DNA of 64,000 nucleotides from Spiroplasma sp. NBRC 100390 (GCF_001886495.1 NZ_CP018022.1:1116001-1180000), one strand, 5' to 3'. Positions 21,501 through 32,992 are shown, numbered from the stretch's first letter. Notes: a model not told the origin generated them from the letters alone. A program made the numbers and translations.

Positions 21501-22404
21501 ATGGTGTTTCTTTTTGATATGCTCGATTAATCTGTAATCCGGCAATACTTAAATTATTTAATCCTTTTAACACAAGATATTTATTAAAATCCTCTAAAAT
21601 TAGTTCTAACTCAATAACAATAACTTCCTCAAAAGAAGGATTAATTTTAATGTTTTTATTGGCAAAATGCATTTTGTTAACATATCAAAAATTATGAGCC
21701 AAAAAACGCGCATCATGGAAGGCTTCTAAGGTCGTAACTGTTTTTGGAATTTTTATATATTCTGTTAATTTCCGTGTTAAATATAAACATGAATTATTAC
21801 GTTTATATTCTAAATTCTGACTTTGAAATTGAAGATATTGTAATCAACGTTCTTTTTCTTCCGAAAAAGATGAAATCAAAAACTTCATATTAGCAAAAAC
21901 ATTTGAATCAAAAATAGTTCGTAGTTTTGCTTCATCAATCCGAAAATTATCCGCTATTTCTAAAACAACAGTAGTTGCCATTGTTTCAAATTCTTGTTTC
22001 TCTTTTTCCATTGCTGTTAAAAAGATATTTTTAACATTAACAATCCCAATTTGTGGATCAATATCACCAAGGATTGTTAATGACAAATTTGGATCTAAAA
22101 TATCATCAAAGCCCGTAATTGATTTAAAACGAATTAAAATATCATACAACTCTTTTGTTTCTCCTTTTTTATCTTTTTTAATCTTTGCTTGATCATTAAT
22201 TAAACTAACAAAAAAATCAGCAATATAAATATCTTTTTTTAAAAAAAGGTCTAATCCATTCACTGTTGTAATATTCTTTAAGCGTAGATTCTTAACATCA
22301 TCATCAGTAAATTTACTTTTCGCATTTGTTAAAAAGTATAAATTTAATAATAAATTTTTACCATTAAATTTATCTCCTTGAATTGTAAATTCTGTTAACG
22401 CCAT
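18529..22404 (-). CDS. SF1 (UPF1/DNA2-type) helicase with large coiled-coil insert
   Basis: A 1,291-residue protein. ATG 22404 is preferred over the upstream ATG at 22425 because GAGGGG lies 8 bases before it. Visible motifs are Walker A GPPGTGKTE (about 489), motif Ia SSQNHTAIDNVL, motif II VVIDEVSK (about 967), motif III GDYRQLPP, motif IV-type NQYRSHEDI, motif V TVDDYQGRE and motif VI NVAFSRAKNMLIIIG. About 430 residues between motifs Ia and II are mostly coiled coil. The first 480 residues match nothing I recognise. It leads a three-gene operon with its own promoter. The family acts on nucleic acid; the biological role here is unknown. Confidence 0.88.
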
Positions 22405-22430
22405 TAATCCACCCCTCTTATTCATATATA

Positions 22431-22458
22431 ATTATACTAAACTTATATTAGATAACAA
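22431..22458 (-). promoter_or_regulatory. Promoter of the helicase operon
   Basis: TTGTTA (22458-22453) and consensus TATAAT (22436-22431) are 16 bp apart on the minus strand. The transcript would start near 22424, about 20 nt before the ATG at 22404, which supports that start over the ATG at 22425. Confidence 0.65.
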
Positions 22459-22479
22459 TCAAAGCCACCAAAAACAATA

Positions 22480-22515
22480 AAAATAAAAAAGAGAATATTT
22501 CTGCAATATTCTCTT
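22480..22515 (-). terminator. Terminator after rpsI
   Basis: GAGAATATT and AATATTCTC (22513-22491) form a 9-bp stem with a GCAGA loop, followed on the minus strand by TTTTTTATTTTT. It closes the rplM-rpsI transcript. Confidence 0.88.
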
Positions 22516-22526
22516 GATAAAAATAC

Positions 22527-22928
22527 CTATCTTTTTGAGTATTGTGGTGCTCTTCTTGCTCCATGTAACCCGTATTTTTTACGTTCTTTAATACGAGCAT
22601 CACGAGTTAGCATCCCCGCATGTCTTAATAAGGTTTTATAATCTTGTGAAGCTTCAATTAGTGCTCTTGCGATTCCTAATCTTGTTGCTCCCGCTTGCCC
22701 AGTAAAACCACCACCAGATACTTTAACACGAATATCAAATTCTGATTTTACACCAGTAATTTCTAAAGGTTGTTCCAAATCCTGCACTAATGTTGCATAT
22801 GGGAAAAATTCTAATGCTGGTTTCCCATTTACAACAACATTTCCTTTACCAGGAGTCAATACAACTTGGGCAACAGAAGATTTTCTTCTTCCTGTCCCAC
22901 GATAAATAACTTCTTGTTTTTTTGCCAT
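22527..22928 (-). CDS. rpsI: 30S ribosomal protein S9
   Basis: A 133-residue uS9 of the small ribosomal subunit. Seen are the [14 protein letters not shown] opening, the central [19 protein letters not shown] and the C-terminal [16 protein letters not shown], whose basic tail reaches the decoding site. Length is normal. It follows rplM by 11 bp, the conserved bacterial order, and ends at a strong terminator. Confidence 0.98.
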   Translation of the reverse strand: MAKKQEVIYRGTGRRKSSVAQVVLTPGKGNVVVNGKPALEFFPYATLVQDLEQPLEITGVKSEFDIRVKVSGGGFTGQAGATRLGIARALIEASQDYKTLLRHAGMLTRDARIKERKKYGLHGARRAPQYSKR

Positions 22929-22939
22929 ACTTGCTCCTT

Positions 22940-23380
22940 TTATTTATTAGTTAATTCTAACTTAATTGGTTGTTGTGCCTCGTGTGGATGTTCATTACCA
23001 GCATAAACAAATAAATTACGAAATAATTTGCTTCCTAATTTATTTTTTGGTAACATTCCTTTAATTGCGTGTTCAACTGGATAAATTGGTTTTTTAACTA
23101 GCATATCTTTTGCTGTTGTTCGTTTTAACCCACCCGGGTGTTGTGAATGATGATAATAAATTTTACCCTTTAATTTGTTTCCTGAAAAATTAACTTTATC
23201 AGCATTAAGAATAATAACATTATCACCACAATCAACATGTGGCGTATACGCTGGTTTATTTTTTCCTCTTAAGATCATTGCGACTTTACTTGCTAAACGT
23301 CCTAAAACTAGATCCTGAGCATCAATAACATATCATTTCTTTTCAACTTTTGCTGAATTCAAGATAGTAGTTTGTCTCAT
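22940..23380 (-). CDS. rplM: 50S ribosomal protein L13
   Basis: A 146-residue uL13, needed early in large-subunit assembly. It begins [21 protein letters not shown] (Trp is TGA), with [18 protein letters not shown], then [17 protein letters not shown] and the LFVYAG ending. GGAGG lies about 8 bases before ATG 23380. It is the first gene of rplM-rpsI and has a strong promoter and a leader of about 50 nt. Confidence 0.98.
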
Positions 23381-23463
23381 GCCACTGCCTCCTAACATTA
23401 TTCCGTACCAGGGTCCAATGTATAAAGCAGTAATATTATAACTAAAAAGAGCGCGATAAGCAA
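23381..23463 (-). promoter_or_regulatory. rplM promoter and short leader (possible L13 leader)
   Basis: TTGCTT (23463-23458) and TATAAT (23440-23435) are 17 bp apart, followed by about 48 nt of leader containing ACTGCTTTATACATTGGACC and TGGTACGG before the AGGAGG. Bacillota often have an L13 autoregulatory leader here. The block is suggestive of one, but I cannot confirm the fold. The promoter itself is convincing. Confidence 0.6.
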
Positions 23464-23490
23464 CAATTTAAATCGATATTTCCAAATTAA

Positions 23491-24732
23491 TTATTCTGCT
23501 AAATGTCAGTTTGAATAAATTGGAAAATCATGTAGAAGGGTATTTACCTCTTTTTGATATTTTGCAATATTTTCATCAGTTGGTTCTTTTAACACATGAT
23601 AAATTATTTCCCCAATTTGTTGGAATTGTTTGCTGCCAAAACCACGGGTTGTCATTGCTGCTGTTCCTAATCGAATTCCACTTGTAACAACGGGTGATTC
23701 TTGGTCAAAAGGAATCATATTTTTATTACAAATAATACCAATTTTTTGTAGAATCTCCTCTGCTTGTTGCCCTGATATTCCCAAACTACTTTTGACATCA
23801 ACCATTAATAAATGGTTATCCGTCCCATCAGCAACTAAACGAAGATTTTTCTCTTTTAAAGTTGTTGCTAAGGTTTTTGCATTATTTATAATTTCAGCTT
23901 GATATTTATTAAATGATGGTTCTAATGCTTCTAAAAAACACTGTGCTTTTGCTGCAATTACATGTTCTAATGGTCCCCCTTGATTACCAGGAAAAACAGC
24001 ACTATCAATTTTTTTTGCTCATTTTTGTTTTGATAAAATTAAACCACCCCGTGGTCCGCGTAATGTTTTATGTGTTGTTGAAGTAACGACATCCGCATAT
24101 GGAATTGGTGACTGGTGTAAACCAGCCGCAACTAATCCAGCAATATGGGCCATATCAACCATTAATAAAGCCCCAACTTTATCGGCAATAGCACGAAACT
24201 TTTTAAAATCAATTTCACGCGAATAAGCACTTGCTCCGGCAACAATTAATTTTGGTTTAACTTCTAGCGCAATTTTTTCAATTACATTATAATCTAACAT
24301 TTCTGTTTTTGGATCAACACCATAACTACAAAAATTATATAACCGACCAGAAAAATTAACTTTATGACCATGTGTCAAATGCCCACCAGCTGCTAAATCC
24401 ATTGCTAAAATCGTATCATGGGGTTGTAATAAAGCAAAATAAGCTGATGCATTTGCTTGACTACCAGAATGGGCTTGAACATTGGCATGCTCCGCTTGAA
24501 ATAGTTCCTTTACTTTATCAATTGCTAACTGTTCAATTTGATCAATATACTCACATCCTCCATAATAACGATGAAACGGATATCCTTCAGCATACTTATT
24601 TGTTAAAATTGAACCCGTAACAGCTAAAACTGCTTCACTAACATAATTTTCCGAAGCAATTAATTCAATATGGTCTTGTTGACGTTTTAATTCTAAGTTA
24701 ATTAATTCTTTAATTTGTGGGTTTACTTTCAT
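23491..24732 (-). CDS. glyA: Serine hydroxymethyltransferase
   Basis: A 413-residue PLP enzyme that interconverts serine and glycine and loads one-carbon units on tetrahydrofolate. It shows [44 protein letters not shown], the PLP-lysine motif [15 protein letters not shown] and [15 protein letters not shown]. Length is normal. Three in-frame ATGs occur at the start; the one at 24732 is best spaced from GGAG. It follows the ECF S-component gene in the same direction, which fits a shared folate theme, although a terminator separates the two. Confidence 0.97.
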
Positions 24733-24782
24733 TATTTTCATCTCCATTCTATTTTTTCTACTATCATTATATATTTATAAAT

Positions 24783-24811
24783 AAAAAATAACTTAAATAA
24801 AGTTATTTTTT
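24783..24811 (-). terminator. Terminator after the ECF S-component gene
   Basis: AAAAAATAACTT and AAGTTATTTTTT form a 12-bp stem around AAATA-type loop bases, with T-runs in either direction. It lies between the S-component stop (24821) and glyA. Confidence 0.75.
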
Positions 24812-24820
24812 CATCATCTT

Positions 24821-25777
24821 TTAATATTGTAAATTAGCATTAGTATCTTTGTGAATCAATGGCGAAACAGCCCGATAAGTAATATAAATAATCGCTGAAT
24901 TAAATAAAACTTTTAATGGTGCCATTGCCAATCGTGAAATCATTGTCACACCATAACCATCTGTTCCGCTTGTTTTATTTTGTGAAACTGTTAAGAAGGC
25001 AATGTCCCCCCAGGCGGATATTAGCGTGGTGACTCAATATTCATTAATAACAGCCAGCATAATAATAGCGACCAAATCTCAGTAACGTTTTTTGGTTTTA
25101 TCAAAGTGGCGATAAACAAACATTATTATTCAAATAATAACAATTGTTCCTCCTGTTCCAAAACCAATAATATAAATTAAGACAACCTTACTAACTTCTA
25201 ACCCAGCAAATAAGGTAATTGTTTCTACTGGTGAATATCAAGTCATTACCCCAGCAAAAGTTCCAAAAATTACAATAAAAATATTTGTTAACATAAATAA
25301 AACTCATTTATGTTTTCCTACGGCACGATTAATTGATGATGCACATCCCGATAAAAACCCATATGAAGCAATAACAATAATGTAAGCAACATGAACATAG
25401 GAAGGAACAAACAACATAACAATCAAATCGGTTATTACCCCAGACAATAACCCAACAATAGGGCCAAAGATAAATCCACTAATTTTTACCATTAATCCTT
25501 CAAAAGCAATCCGGACAGGTGGAAAAACAGTAATTGGTACTGTTACTGAAATAATAATTGTAACCGTTGCTGATACTGCTGCTAGCATTGTAATATATGC
25601 AATATTCTTTGTTGTAAAACGAATCCCATGATAACGTTTGGGATTAATTAAATAATACAAACCATTATAAACACAATAAATAACAAAAAGTGCGCCTATT
25701 ACCCCACTAGCAATATATGCCATTTTATTACTATATAAGATTTTCGATATATCGCTAACTGTTGTTAATAAACCCAT
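24821..25777 (-). CDS. ECF transporter S component, probably folate family
   Basis: A 318-residue membrane protein with six to eight hydrophobic segments. The middle part (ITMLAAVSATVTIII, FPPVRIAFEGLMVKISGFIFGPIVGLLSGVITD) is the typical substrate-binding S-component pattern, including a GPxxGxxxGxxxD-like helix. The protein is longer than the usual 170-200 residues because it has an extra N-terminal helix and a long C-terminal part. Energising EcfA/EcfT subunits are not in the window, as is normal for group II ECF systems. Its position just upstream of glyA suggests folate as substrate; that is an inference. Confidence 0.75.
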
Positions 25778-25851
25778 AATATCCCCGCAATCTATATGTT
25801 GATAAAATAAAACTTTTGTGGAGTCAATATTTTACATAATACAATTATACA

Positions 25852-26514
25852 TTACATTTTTCATTCAATTATGTTTTTTTTATTTTTTAAAAGTAAATTA
25901 TTAATTTTTAAAAAAAACTGTTGATCCTTAAACAAACTATAACTAAAAGGTGATGGATGCGACCCTTTAATAATGTTACTTTTGTTAGTAATATATTCAC
26001 TATATTGTTTGGCATAATTACCTCATAAAACATAAATAATGTCATCATGCATTTGATTTAAATAAATAATTAGATTTTGACTAAAGGTTGTCCAACCAAT
26101 GTCCTTATGACTTAGTGGTGTTTTAGCAACAACACTACCAATTGTATTATATAAAAAAACACCCTCTTTAACTCAATGATCTAAATTACCGCTAGCATGA
26201 TGGTCAACTCCTAAATCCTTTTTTAATTCATGAAAAATATTAACTAAACTTGGTGGATTTTTAACACCACTATTAACACTAAAAGCTAATCCATTAGCTT
26301 GCCCCGGACCATGGTATGGATCTTGACCAATAATTACAACTTTAATATCTTTTGGTTCAATTAAAGTAAATAGCCGAAAAATATCTGTTTTCAAAGGATA
26401 ACAAATATTTTTTTCATACTCATTATCAATATTTTTTAACAATTGTTGAAAATATGGTTTTTTAATTTCATTATCAAAAAACTCTCTCCAACCAACCGCA
26501 TACTTTATTCACAT
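25852..26514 (-). CDS. ung: Uracil-DNA glycosylase
   Basis: A 220-residue family-1 UDG that removes uracil from DNA in base-excision repair. The second codon is TGA (Trp), which hides the real start under the standard code. Catalytic water-activating motif VVIIGQDPYHGPGQANGLAFSV is clear, and the leucine-loop motif appears as GSHPSPFS. NPPSLVNIFHELKKDLG and VFLYNT are also family text. Length is normal. It is transcribed away from the YigZ-like gene. Confidence 0.96.
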
Positions 26515-26670
26515 TAACTTATCTCCTATTACTTGTCTTAGTAATTATTAGTTTCCATTTTTGCAAGTTAATTATATCAAAAACTTTTTTAAAACAACAT
26601 AATATTAAGAATTTAATAGATATAATTACTATAATATTATTAACAAGTAGTAAATAAAGTGGTGAAAAAA

Positions 26671-27276
26671 ATGCAAGAATTAAAAGAGAACAAAATAATT
26701 GTTAGTGAAATAAACATTAAAAAATCTCGTTTTGTTTGTTTTCTTCAAAAGGTTACTTCTGAACAAGAAGCGCTCGCCTTTATTAAAACAAACCAGCAAA
26801 CAAATGCAACTCACAATTGTTATGCCTACATTATTGGAAAAAATCAAAATATTATTCGAAAATACGATGATGGTGAACCAACCAATACTGCTGGAAAACC
26901 AATTTTAGACATTTTATTGCATTATCATCTCACCAATGTTGTTTGTTTGGTTATTCGCTATTTTGGGGGTATTAAATTAGGAACTGGTGGATTAATCCGT
27001 GCTTATGCAAATAGTGTTAAAACGAATTTAAAAAACAGTGAACTAATCCCTTATTTAGAAATCAAAGAAATTATTATCCAATTTCCCATTAATAAAATTA
27101 AACTTGTCAATGAATATTTAAATTATCATTATCAAAACATTAAAATTAAAAAAACTTTTAATAATGAATTAATTAGCTATACCTTTAGTCTTGCAACAAC
27201 AGAAATTCCTCTTTTGTCCTTATGAACAAACAATAATGCAATTAAATTAATTATTTCCGAACGTAAAGATAGTTAA
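26671..27276 (+). CDS. YigZ/IMPACT family protein
   Basis: A 201-residue protein of the YigZ (IMPACT N-terminal) family, whose exact cellular role is unsettled. The conserved core ATHNCYAYIIG, RKYDDGEPTNTAGKPILD and RYFGGIKLGTGGLIRAY is intact, followed by the C-terminal domain. ATG 26671 is chosen over GTG 26659, which would leave no ribosome-binding site. TATAAT-like sequence lies near 26630. One of only a few plus-strand genes; its 3' end overlaps that of trmB by 26 bp in the convergent direction. Confidence 0.92.
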
Positions 27277-27892
27277 TATTCTTTCCAAGTCGAACAAAAC
27301 GACGTTCATACTCAGTTGGAATATTATTTTCAAGATACTTACTATGATATAAATCAGTCGTGTAATCAATAACTTTCCAGTTATTTGCTTGAAAGGATTC
27401 TAATGAATAAGCAAATAAATGATCATTATCGGTTTTAAAATGAATTTCACCGTTTGATTGTAAAATTAATTGGTAAAATTCTAAAAATTTTTTGCTAGTT
27501 AACCGACGTTTCTCGTGCCGTGCCTTTGGCCATGGGTCAGAAAAATTTAAATAAATTTTATTAACTTCCTGCGGTGCAAAAATATCTAATAACTTAGCCG
27601 CATCAAAAGCAATAATTTTTAAATTTGGCAAATTTTCAGCAACAATTTTTTTTAATGCTAAAACTAAAATTGAAGGATAACGCTCAATTGCTAAAAAATT
27701 CTGTTCTGGATATTTTTTTGCTAAAGCAATAATAAAATCACCCTTCCCTGTCCCAATTTCAAGATTTAACGGATGATTATTTTTAAAGATAGTTTTTACT
27801 CATTGCCCTTGATAATTTTCTGGATTTTGTAACGCAACAGTTGGATTACTTTCAATATATTCTTGTGCCCAAGGTTTATTTCTTAGTCTCAT
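27251..27892 (-). CDS. trmB: tRNA (guanine-N7)-methyltransferase
   Basis: A 213-residue SAM-dependent enzyme that methylates G46 of tRNA. It begins MRLRNKPWAQEYI and has the SAM-binding LEIGTGKGDFIIALA. The family-defining YLNFSDPWPKARHEKRRLT and GEIHFKTDN are present, and the ending LPTEYE-like NIPTEYERRF. Length is normal. Its start overlaps the end of the GGDEF/EAL-like membrane protein by 17 bp, so the two are likely co-transcribed. Confidence 0.96.
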
Positions 27893-29915
27893 TCTGCGCT
27901 CCTTTCATTTTATTCTTTAGTAATGCTAATTTTATCTCACGACTAACTTCAAACTGTGGTTCATCATAAGTACCAAACAACGAACCAAACATATAATCAA
28001 TTTTTAACTCTTTTAATTTACTATATCCTAAATAACTATTAACTTGCGGAGCAATTAAAATAACATCAATTTTTTTTGCCAAAATAATATATTCTTTAAT
28101 TAAGTTTTGATAATGTAAGTGAATAAACATCTCACGAATAATTGTCGGAGCAAAAATAGCATAATTAGGTTCATAATAATACAAACTATTTAATTCAGTA
28201 TCAATTCCGCCAAAATTTTTAACTGCCACTTCAATCCCAATGTTTTTAATTGCCATTAAATTTTGTTTAAACTGTTCTGGATCAAAACCAGTTTCCATTA
28301 AATCAAATGTTAAAATTAAATTCGAAGGTTTAATTTTTAATTCAATTAACTTTGTTGCAAATTTCTTTAAGTTAAATTGTTCACTAGCAATAAAACTAGC
28401 TGGATAAGTGATAAATAATTTTTGCTCTAAATAATTATCTAACTTCCGAAAATTTTTAATATTTAAAGCCGCATTAAAACGAACTAGCATTGTTTCATGA
28501 ACAAGACCACCAAAATTGCTGGTATTTTTAGTAAAGATTAGATCACTATCAACACCATCAACCAAATTATTACTATAATGGTAGACTAATTTAAAATCAT
28601 CATTAACATTAACAATTGGTGAATATAAACTAACAATTTTTTCTAATTGTGTATGTTCATTTAACGCTAAAATACTACGTTTTTGATTTGATAACTCTTT
28701 AATATGTCCCGGATCAACAAAAATAACTTGATTCAAATATTCAATATTTAAGCGATTATCAGCAGTAGCAATATTATATTCTTTTAACTTATCTAAATTA
28801 TTTGATTGTAAACCATATAACGAAGCATAACCTTGTAATTTAACAACTATTTTGTAATTTTTTAAAATAAAACTAGTATTAACCTGTCTTAATAAAATTT
28901 CAAATTCTTTTAATAAATCAGCTTCTGGGCGTAACTTACTTTTATTGTGTAATAAAATATTACCAATATTAATTTTTTCAAGTTGATTAAGTGGCACAAA
29001 AATCCCAAAATGATTTAAACTTGCCTTAAAAAATAAGACATTTTGATCCTTTCATAAAGTGAAAACTTGATTTGAAATTAAATCAATAATTTTATTTTTA
29101 ATATTACTATTTAAAAAACGGTCTAGTTTTTCAACATTATTAATCATAAAAGTAAAATAAATTCCATGACGAATTTTATTTTTATGAATAACATTATAAA
29201 TAGCATCATGGGCCAATGCTTCACGAACATAACTATTACGATCATATTCAATAATATTTTGTAATTTTAAAGCATGAATATAAATTAATTCAATAATTCC
29301 ACAAATACTATACGCCAAATAACTCATCGTAATTCAAACCAAAACATATAGTTCATTTACTAAGTTTGCTGAAACAGCCATAATTCTAGATTGGGTTAAA
29401 ATAATAATTGATGTTGTAATAAACGATGCTAAGGCCAATAATGATCAACTCGTCCATTTTGTTCATTTAAAATATCAACTAATAAAAATAATAATTAGAC
29501 TTAATCCATAAAGAACTGAAATCATAATAATATTAGATGTTCCCGTTAAAGACAAAAAATAGTTATTAGGTAGATGTGGTAACACTCCAAATAAGAAAGT
29601 AAAAATAATAATGGTATATAAAATTGTTGATAGATAAGAAATAAAAACTCCAATCATTCAACAAACTATTATTGGCAAAAAGATATTAATAACAATCATT
29701 GTATTTGTTTCACCTACTTTTGGTGGCACAAAAACCGGAATCAAACCTTGAGCAATAATAACTAAAATGGCAAAAACACCACCAATAACTGCTTGGTAGT
29801 AAATTATAAAACGTGCAAAATAATTTCGAACTAAACCTCAAGTAAAAACATAAATAAGAGCAAAAATAAGTATAAAGAATAAATATACAAAAATGATATT
29901 TAAGATATTACCCAC
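27876..29915 (-). CDS. Membrane protein with degenerate GGDEF and EAL domains
   Basis: A 679-residue protein starting at GTG 29915 behind GAGGTG. The first 205 or so residues hold about six membrane helices. Next is a GGDEF-like domain (TFMINNVEKLDRFLN near 250, then FFKASLNHFGIFV) without a GGDEF motif. Residues about 425-660 follow the EAL layout: SPIVNV, LILTFDLMETGFDP, VAVKNFGGIDTELNSL, YAIFAPTII, and a final DYMFGSLFG...P. The catalytic residues are lost: EAL becomes a YHY-like segment, DDFG becomes KNFG, and the lysine of KID and the glutamate of EGVE are absent. It should be a non-catalytic sensor or scaffold. Domain identity is by eye. Confidence 0.7.
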
Positions 29916-30031
29916 TTATTTTCACCTCATTTAAAAACATATACATTGCTTTTATTATATCATTCCTTTTAAATACTTTTTAAAATTTACAACCTTAAAA
30001 ATAAGTTTTAAAAAAGACTTAAAATAAAAAA

Positions 30032-30457
30032 TGGTGGAGATGGCGGGAATTGAACCCGCGTCCACAAATAACTTTCTAATATCTTCTACAGTTTAGTCTA
30101 ATCATCTTTATTTCATTATTTAATAGTAGGACTAGACAACTAATTAAATAACTAGATAATAAGTCGTTTTCAAAATTCTAACATTATCATTTAGAATTTC
30201 AATTAGATTAAGTATTGAGATACGATAATGGTTAATAACCTACAATTAACTATTATTACGGCTAGCTATCCTCTAACAACGAGGAATTAAGCTGCTAACA
30301 TTGAACCAGCAAATTGATTGTTCATCATGAATGCTGGAATTTCAACTTTGTCTTCGTTTTGTTTTTTGTTTGCGTTTCTTCAAACCTAGAAGCATTATAG
30401 TCTGCCAAACTACTGCCGATACTAGTAGATCATTCCTGTCGAAACCAGAACATCCCC
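30032..30457 (-). ncRNA. ssrA: Transfer-messenger RNA (tmRNA)
   Basis: The 5' end GGGGATGTTCTGGTTTCGACAGG and the 3' end with GGTTCAATTCCCGCC and CATCTCCACCA are diagnostic; GGGGATG pairs with CATCTCC to form the acceptor stem, and CCA is encoded. The tag reading frame runs from GCA at 30373 to TAA at 30287 and gives 28 residues, beginning ANKKQNEDKV and ending AGSMLAA. The RNA rescues stalled ribosomes and marks the product for proteolysis. About 426 nt, a normal mollicute length. Confidence 0.97.
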
Positions 30458-30505
30458 ATAATGTAATTATACTATTAAATTAGTCAACAGTAAATAAAAA
30501 TCTTT

Positions 30506-31777
30506 TTATGCATCTCATTTCATCTTACACAACTGTTTAAGAGAATACTCGCGTTTAATTCCTTTGCCAGTTTTAAAAGCTAAACTATTACGAATTAAAT
30601 CATAACAATTAAAAATAAAATCAAAACTACTAAAAATTAAGGGAAATAATAAGAAAAAACCCATTCCCCGTAAATAATCTTTTTGCAACCAAAATAATAG
30701 TCGCTCAACAATTAAACTCGGTTTTATTGTTGGATTATCATTTTTTAAATTTAAATATTGAACATAAGCATTTAAACTACTAAAAAAGTAACTAAACAAA
30801 GCAAGCGCAACAATTAAAATAACAAATTTCAATAAGTTTATAATAATTTCATCGTAATTTTTATTAAGTAAGTTTATTCCACATAACAGATTTTGGCATA
30901 ATAATTCAAGAACAAAAAGAATAATTACAACAATACTTAAGACATAAATAATATTACTTTTACTTAAAAGATACTGTTCTCCATCATAGTAATAAAATAA
31001 TCAGGCTTTGGAGTCTCATTGGAAAACACCCAATAAAAAAATATAGCAAATTAAAAGGATTTTTGTCACTTTAAAAACAATTAATACAATAGTAATGAGT
31101 TGTTCAAAATATAACCATCCTCAAATTTGCTGTAAATTAGAATTTTTTGTTAAAAGAAAATTAATTTTTGCCGCTGAATAATGTTTTAACCGTAAAATTT
31201 TTATTATTGAAATTTGTTCCTTATCATTAATCTCCTTAAAATCACATTTAAAGAAAGTTGTAATTTGTTGATAAAATTTACTATTTGTTTTATAAATAAA
31301 ACATTTTTCAGCAAATTGTAATAAACTAACCTGATTAAAATTGACAATTTGAATATTACCATCCATTAAATCATATTCATTAAAAATACTTTTAATTTCT
31401 TGTTTGTTAAAATATACAACAGTTTTTCATTGAAAAAAATATGTCATGACAAAGAAAAAAAGAAAAGTGAAAATACTAAATGCAGTTGTAATTACATAAA
31501 AAATTTGCCGTGAGAACAAACTTCAATTTGGAAAATAATTAGTGGTAAAAGTAAAATTTGATGTTAAAAATAAACAAAATAATTGAATTACATTGCAAAC
31601 TAAGCCAACACTAATTATAACTAATAAAAAATAAAACAGTCTACCAACAATATACTTATCACTATCCCTTTTATTTTTAAAATGTTTAACTAAATATATT
31701 CCTTCTCAACTACTAGCAAAAAAGAAAAACAAAACATTTAATACAATAAAATATTTTAAAGAAATTAAATCTGTCAT
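30506..31777 (-). CDS. Multi-pass membrane protein of unknown function
   Basis: A 423-residue protein with about six membrane segments: two or three near the N-terminus (YFIVLNVLFFFFASSW, GRLFYFLLVIISVGL), a soluble loop of about 120 residues, then three or four more (IIYVLSIVVIILFVLELL, LLKFVILIVALALFSYFF). The loop has an alpha/beta look and contains NQVSLLQFAEKCF. No transporter motif is visible. It is the last gene of the operon with the GH123-like lipoprotein, 18 bp after the 394-residue lipoprotein, and could be its membrane partner. Confidence 0.7.
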
Positions 31778-31795
31778 AAAGTTATTTTTCCCTTT

Positions 31796-32980
31796 CTATT
31801 TAAGTTTAAATGCTACATGTGTTCCAGCACTACCCGATTTATTATTGATTTTAATATAAGTTTTATTACTATCTTTAAATCACGCAAAGACATATGGCAA
31901 ATTACCATGTTCACTAGCTTTTCATAAGTCTTTTAACTGTGTTGTTAACGGTCAAGGATCGTTAGCATTTGCTTGTGCTCCTTTTTTTAAAATAACCTCA
32001 ACATCTTCTGCCCACATAAAGTGCGAATTATGAACATGGGCTGATCATTCAACTAAATACGTTGTAACATCAGCTACAACTTCTTGGACCGTTGTTGTTC
32101 CATCATATATTTTATTTGGAACAGGTTTCCAATCAATATTCCGTCAATCATTAGCATTAAAATCATTACTTTCAATCGTGACATTTCAAACTGATAAAAA
32201 TGCTGTTTTTTGTGCAAAGGTAAATCCTTTACTATCAAGCATCGTCTTATAATGACTATCTTTAACACTTGGGTCAAAAACCAATGTTGCAGTTGGGGCA
32301 TCAAATCTTAGATAAGTGCTTTCGTCTCCTTTCGCATTAATCTCTAAATTAAAGAAACCTTTTGGAAGTGGTTTATGATCATTCCACATCTTTTTGCTTT
32401 TATAATATGTTACAATTTCTTCATAGCCTTGATCAGTTTGCAATATGCGATTGGTACTTTGAACAAAACCAGCCATTAACTTAGCTTTATCCATTGGAAC
32501 CGGATTATTCGAATAAAACAATGTTTCATTTTTTAAAATATTCAACTGACTTAAGTCAACATTAGTATTTACTGTAATTCATTTTTCATTAAGATAACTA
32601 CCATAATTATTTGGAGTAATATGAATTGAAAAATAAGTAATTGGCAATAGGTTCCGTACAGCACTAAAATCAATTAAATAATCTTGTTCAGGACTTGTCT
32701 GATAACCATAATAAATATCAACATTAACTTTTAAAATATTTAAAGTTTGAAAATTATTTTGCATAATTTCAAGAACGGTACTTCGTAATGTTTGAAAACC
32801 ACCAAGTTCACTACCTAACATTTGATCAACTGTTCAATCATAATCTTGAAATACTGTTTCATCAATATTAGCCAAATCAAAATCAAGTTGTTCACTAGAT
32901 TGACTTTGACAACTTACTATTGTACCAACACTTGTTAGTAAAATATTTCCTGCGAATAATGCCGTTAATATCTTCTTCAT
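31796..32980 (-). CDS. Lipoprotein related to the 382-residue secreted protein of the same operon
   Basis: A 394-residue predicted lipoprotein with signal peptide MKKILTALFAGNILLTS and lipobox TIVSC (Cys24). A segment near residue 70 (LRSTVLEIMQNNFQTL, then LKVNVDIYYG) matches the position and pattern of IRSNVMMGLQNNLG and LNVEIYYG in the protein at 35209-36357. Both end with a hydrophobic G-x-H-x-x-F-K strand. The two are therefore diverged paralogues on either side of the GH123-like lipoprotein. A carbohydrate-binding or matrix-binding role is possible but is not shown by any motif. Confidence 0.75.
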
Positions 32981-32992
32981 ATAATTCCCTTC

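Noticed and set aside
24372-24620. Plus-strand frame of 82 codons inside glyA
   Set aside because: It is antisense to conserved PLP-enzyme motifs and has no independent support.
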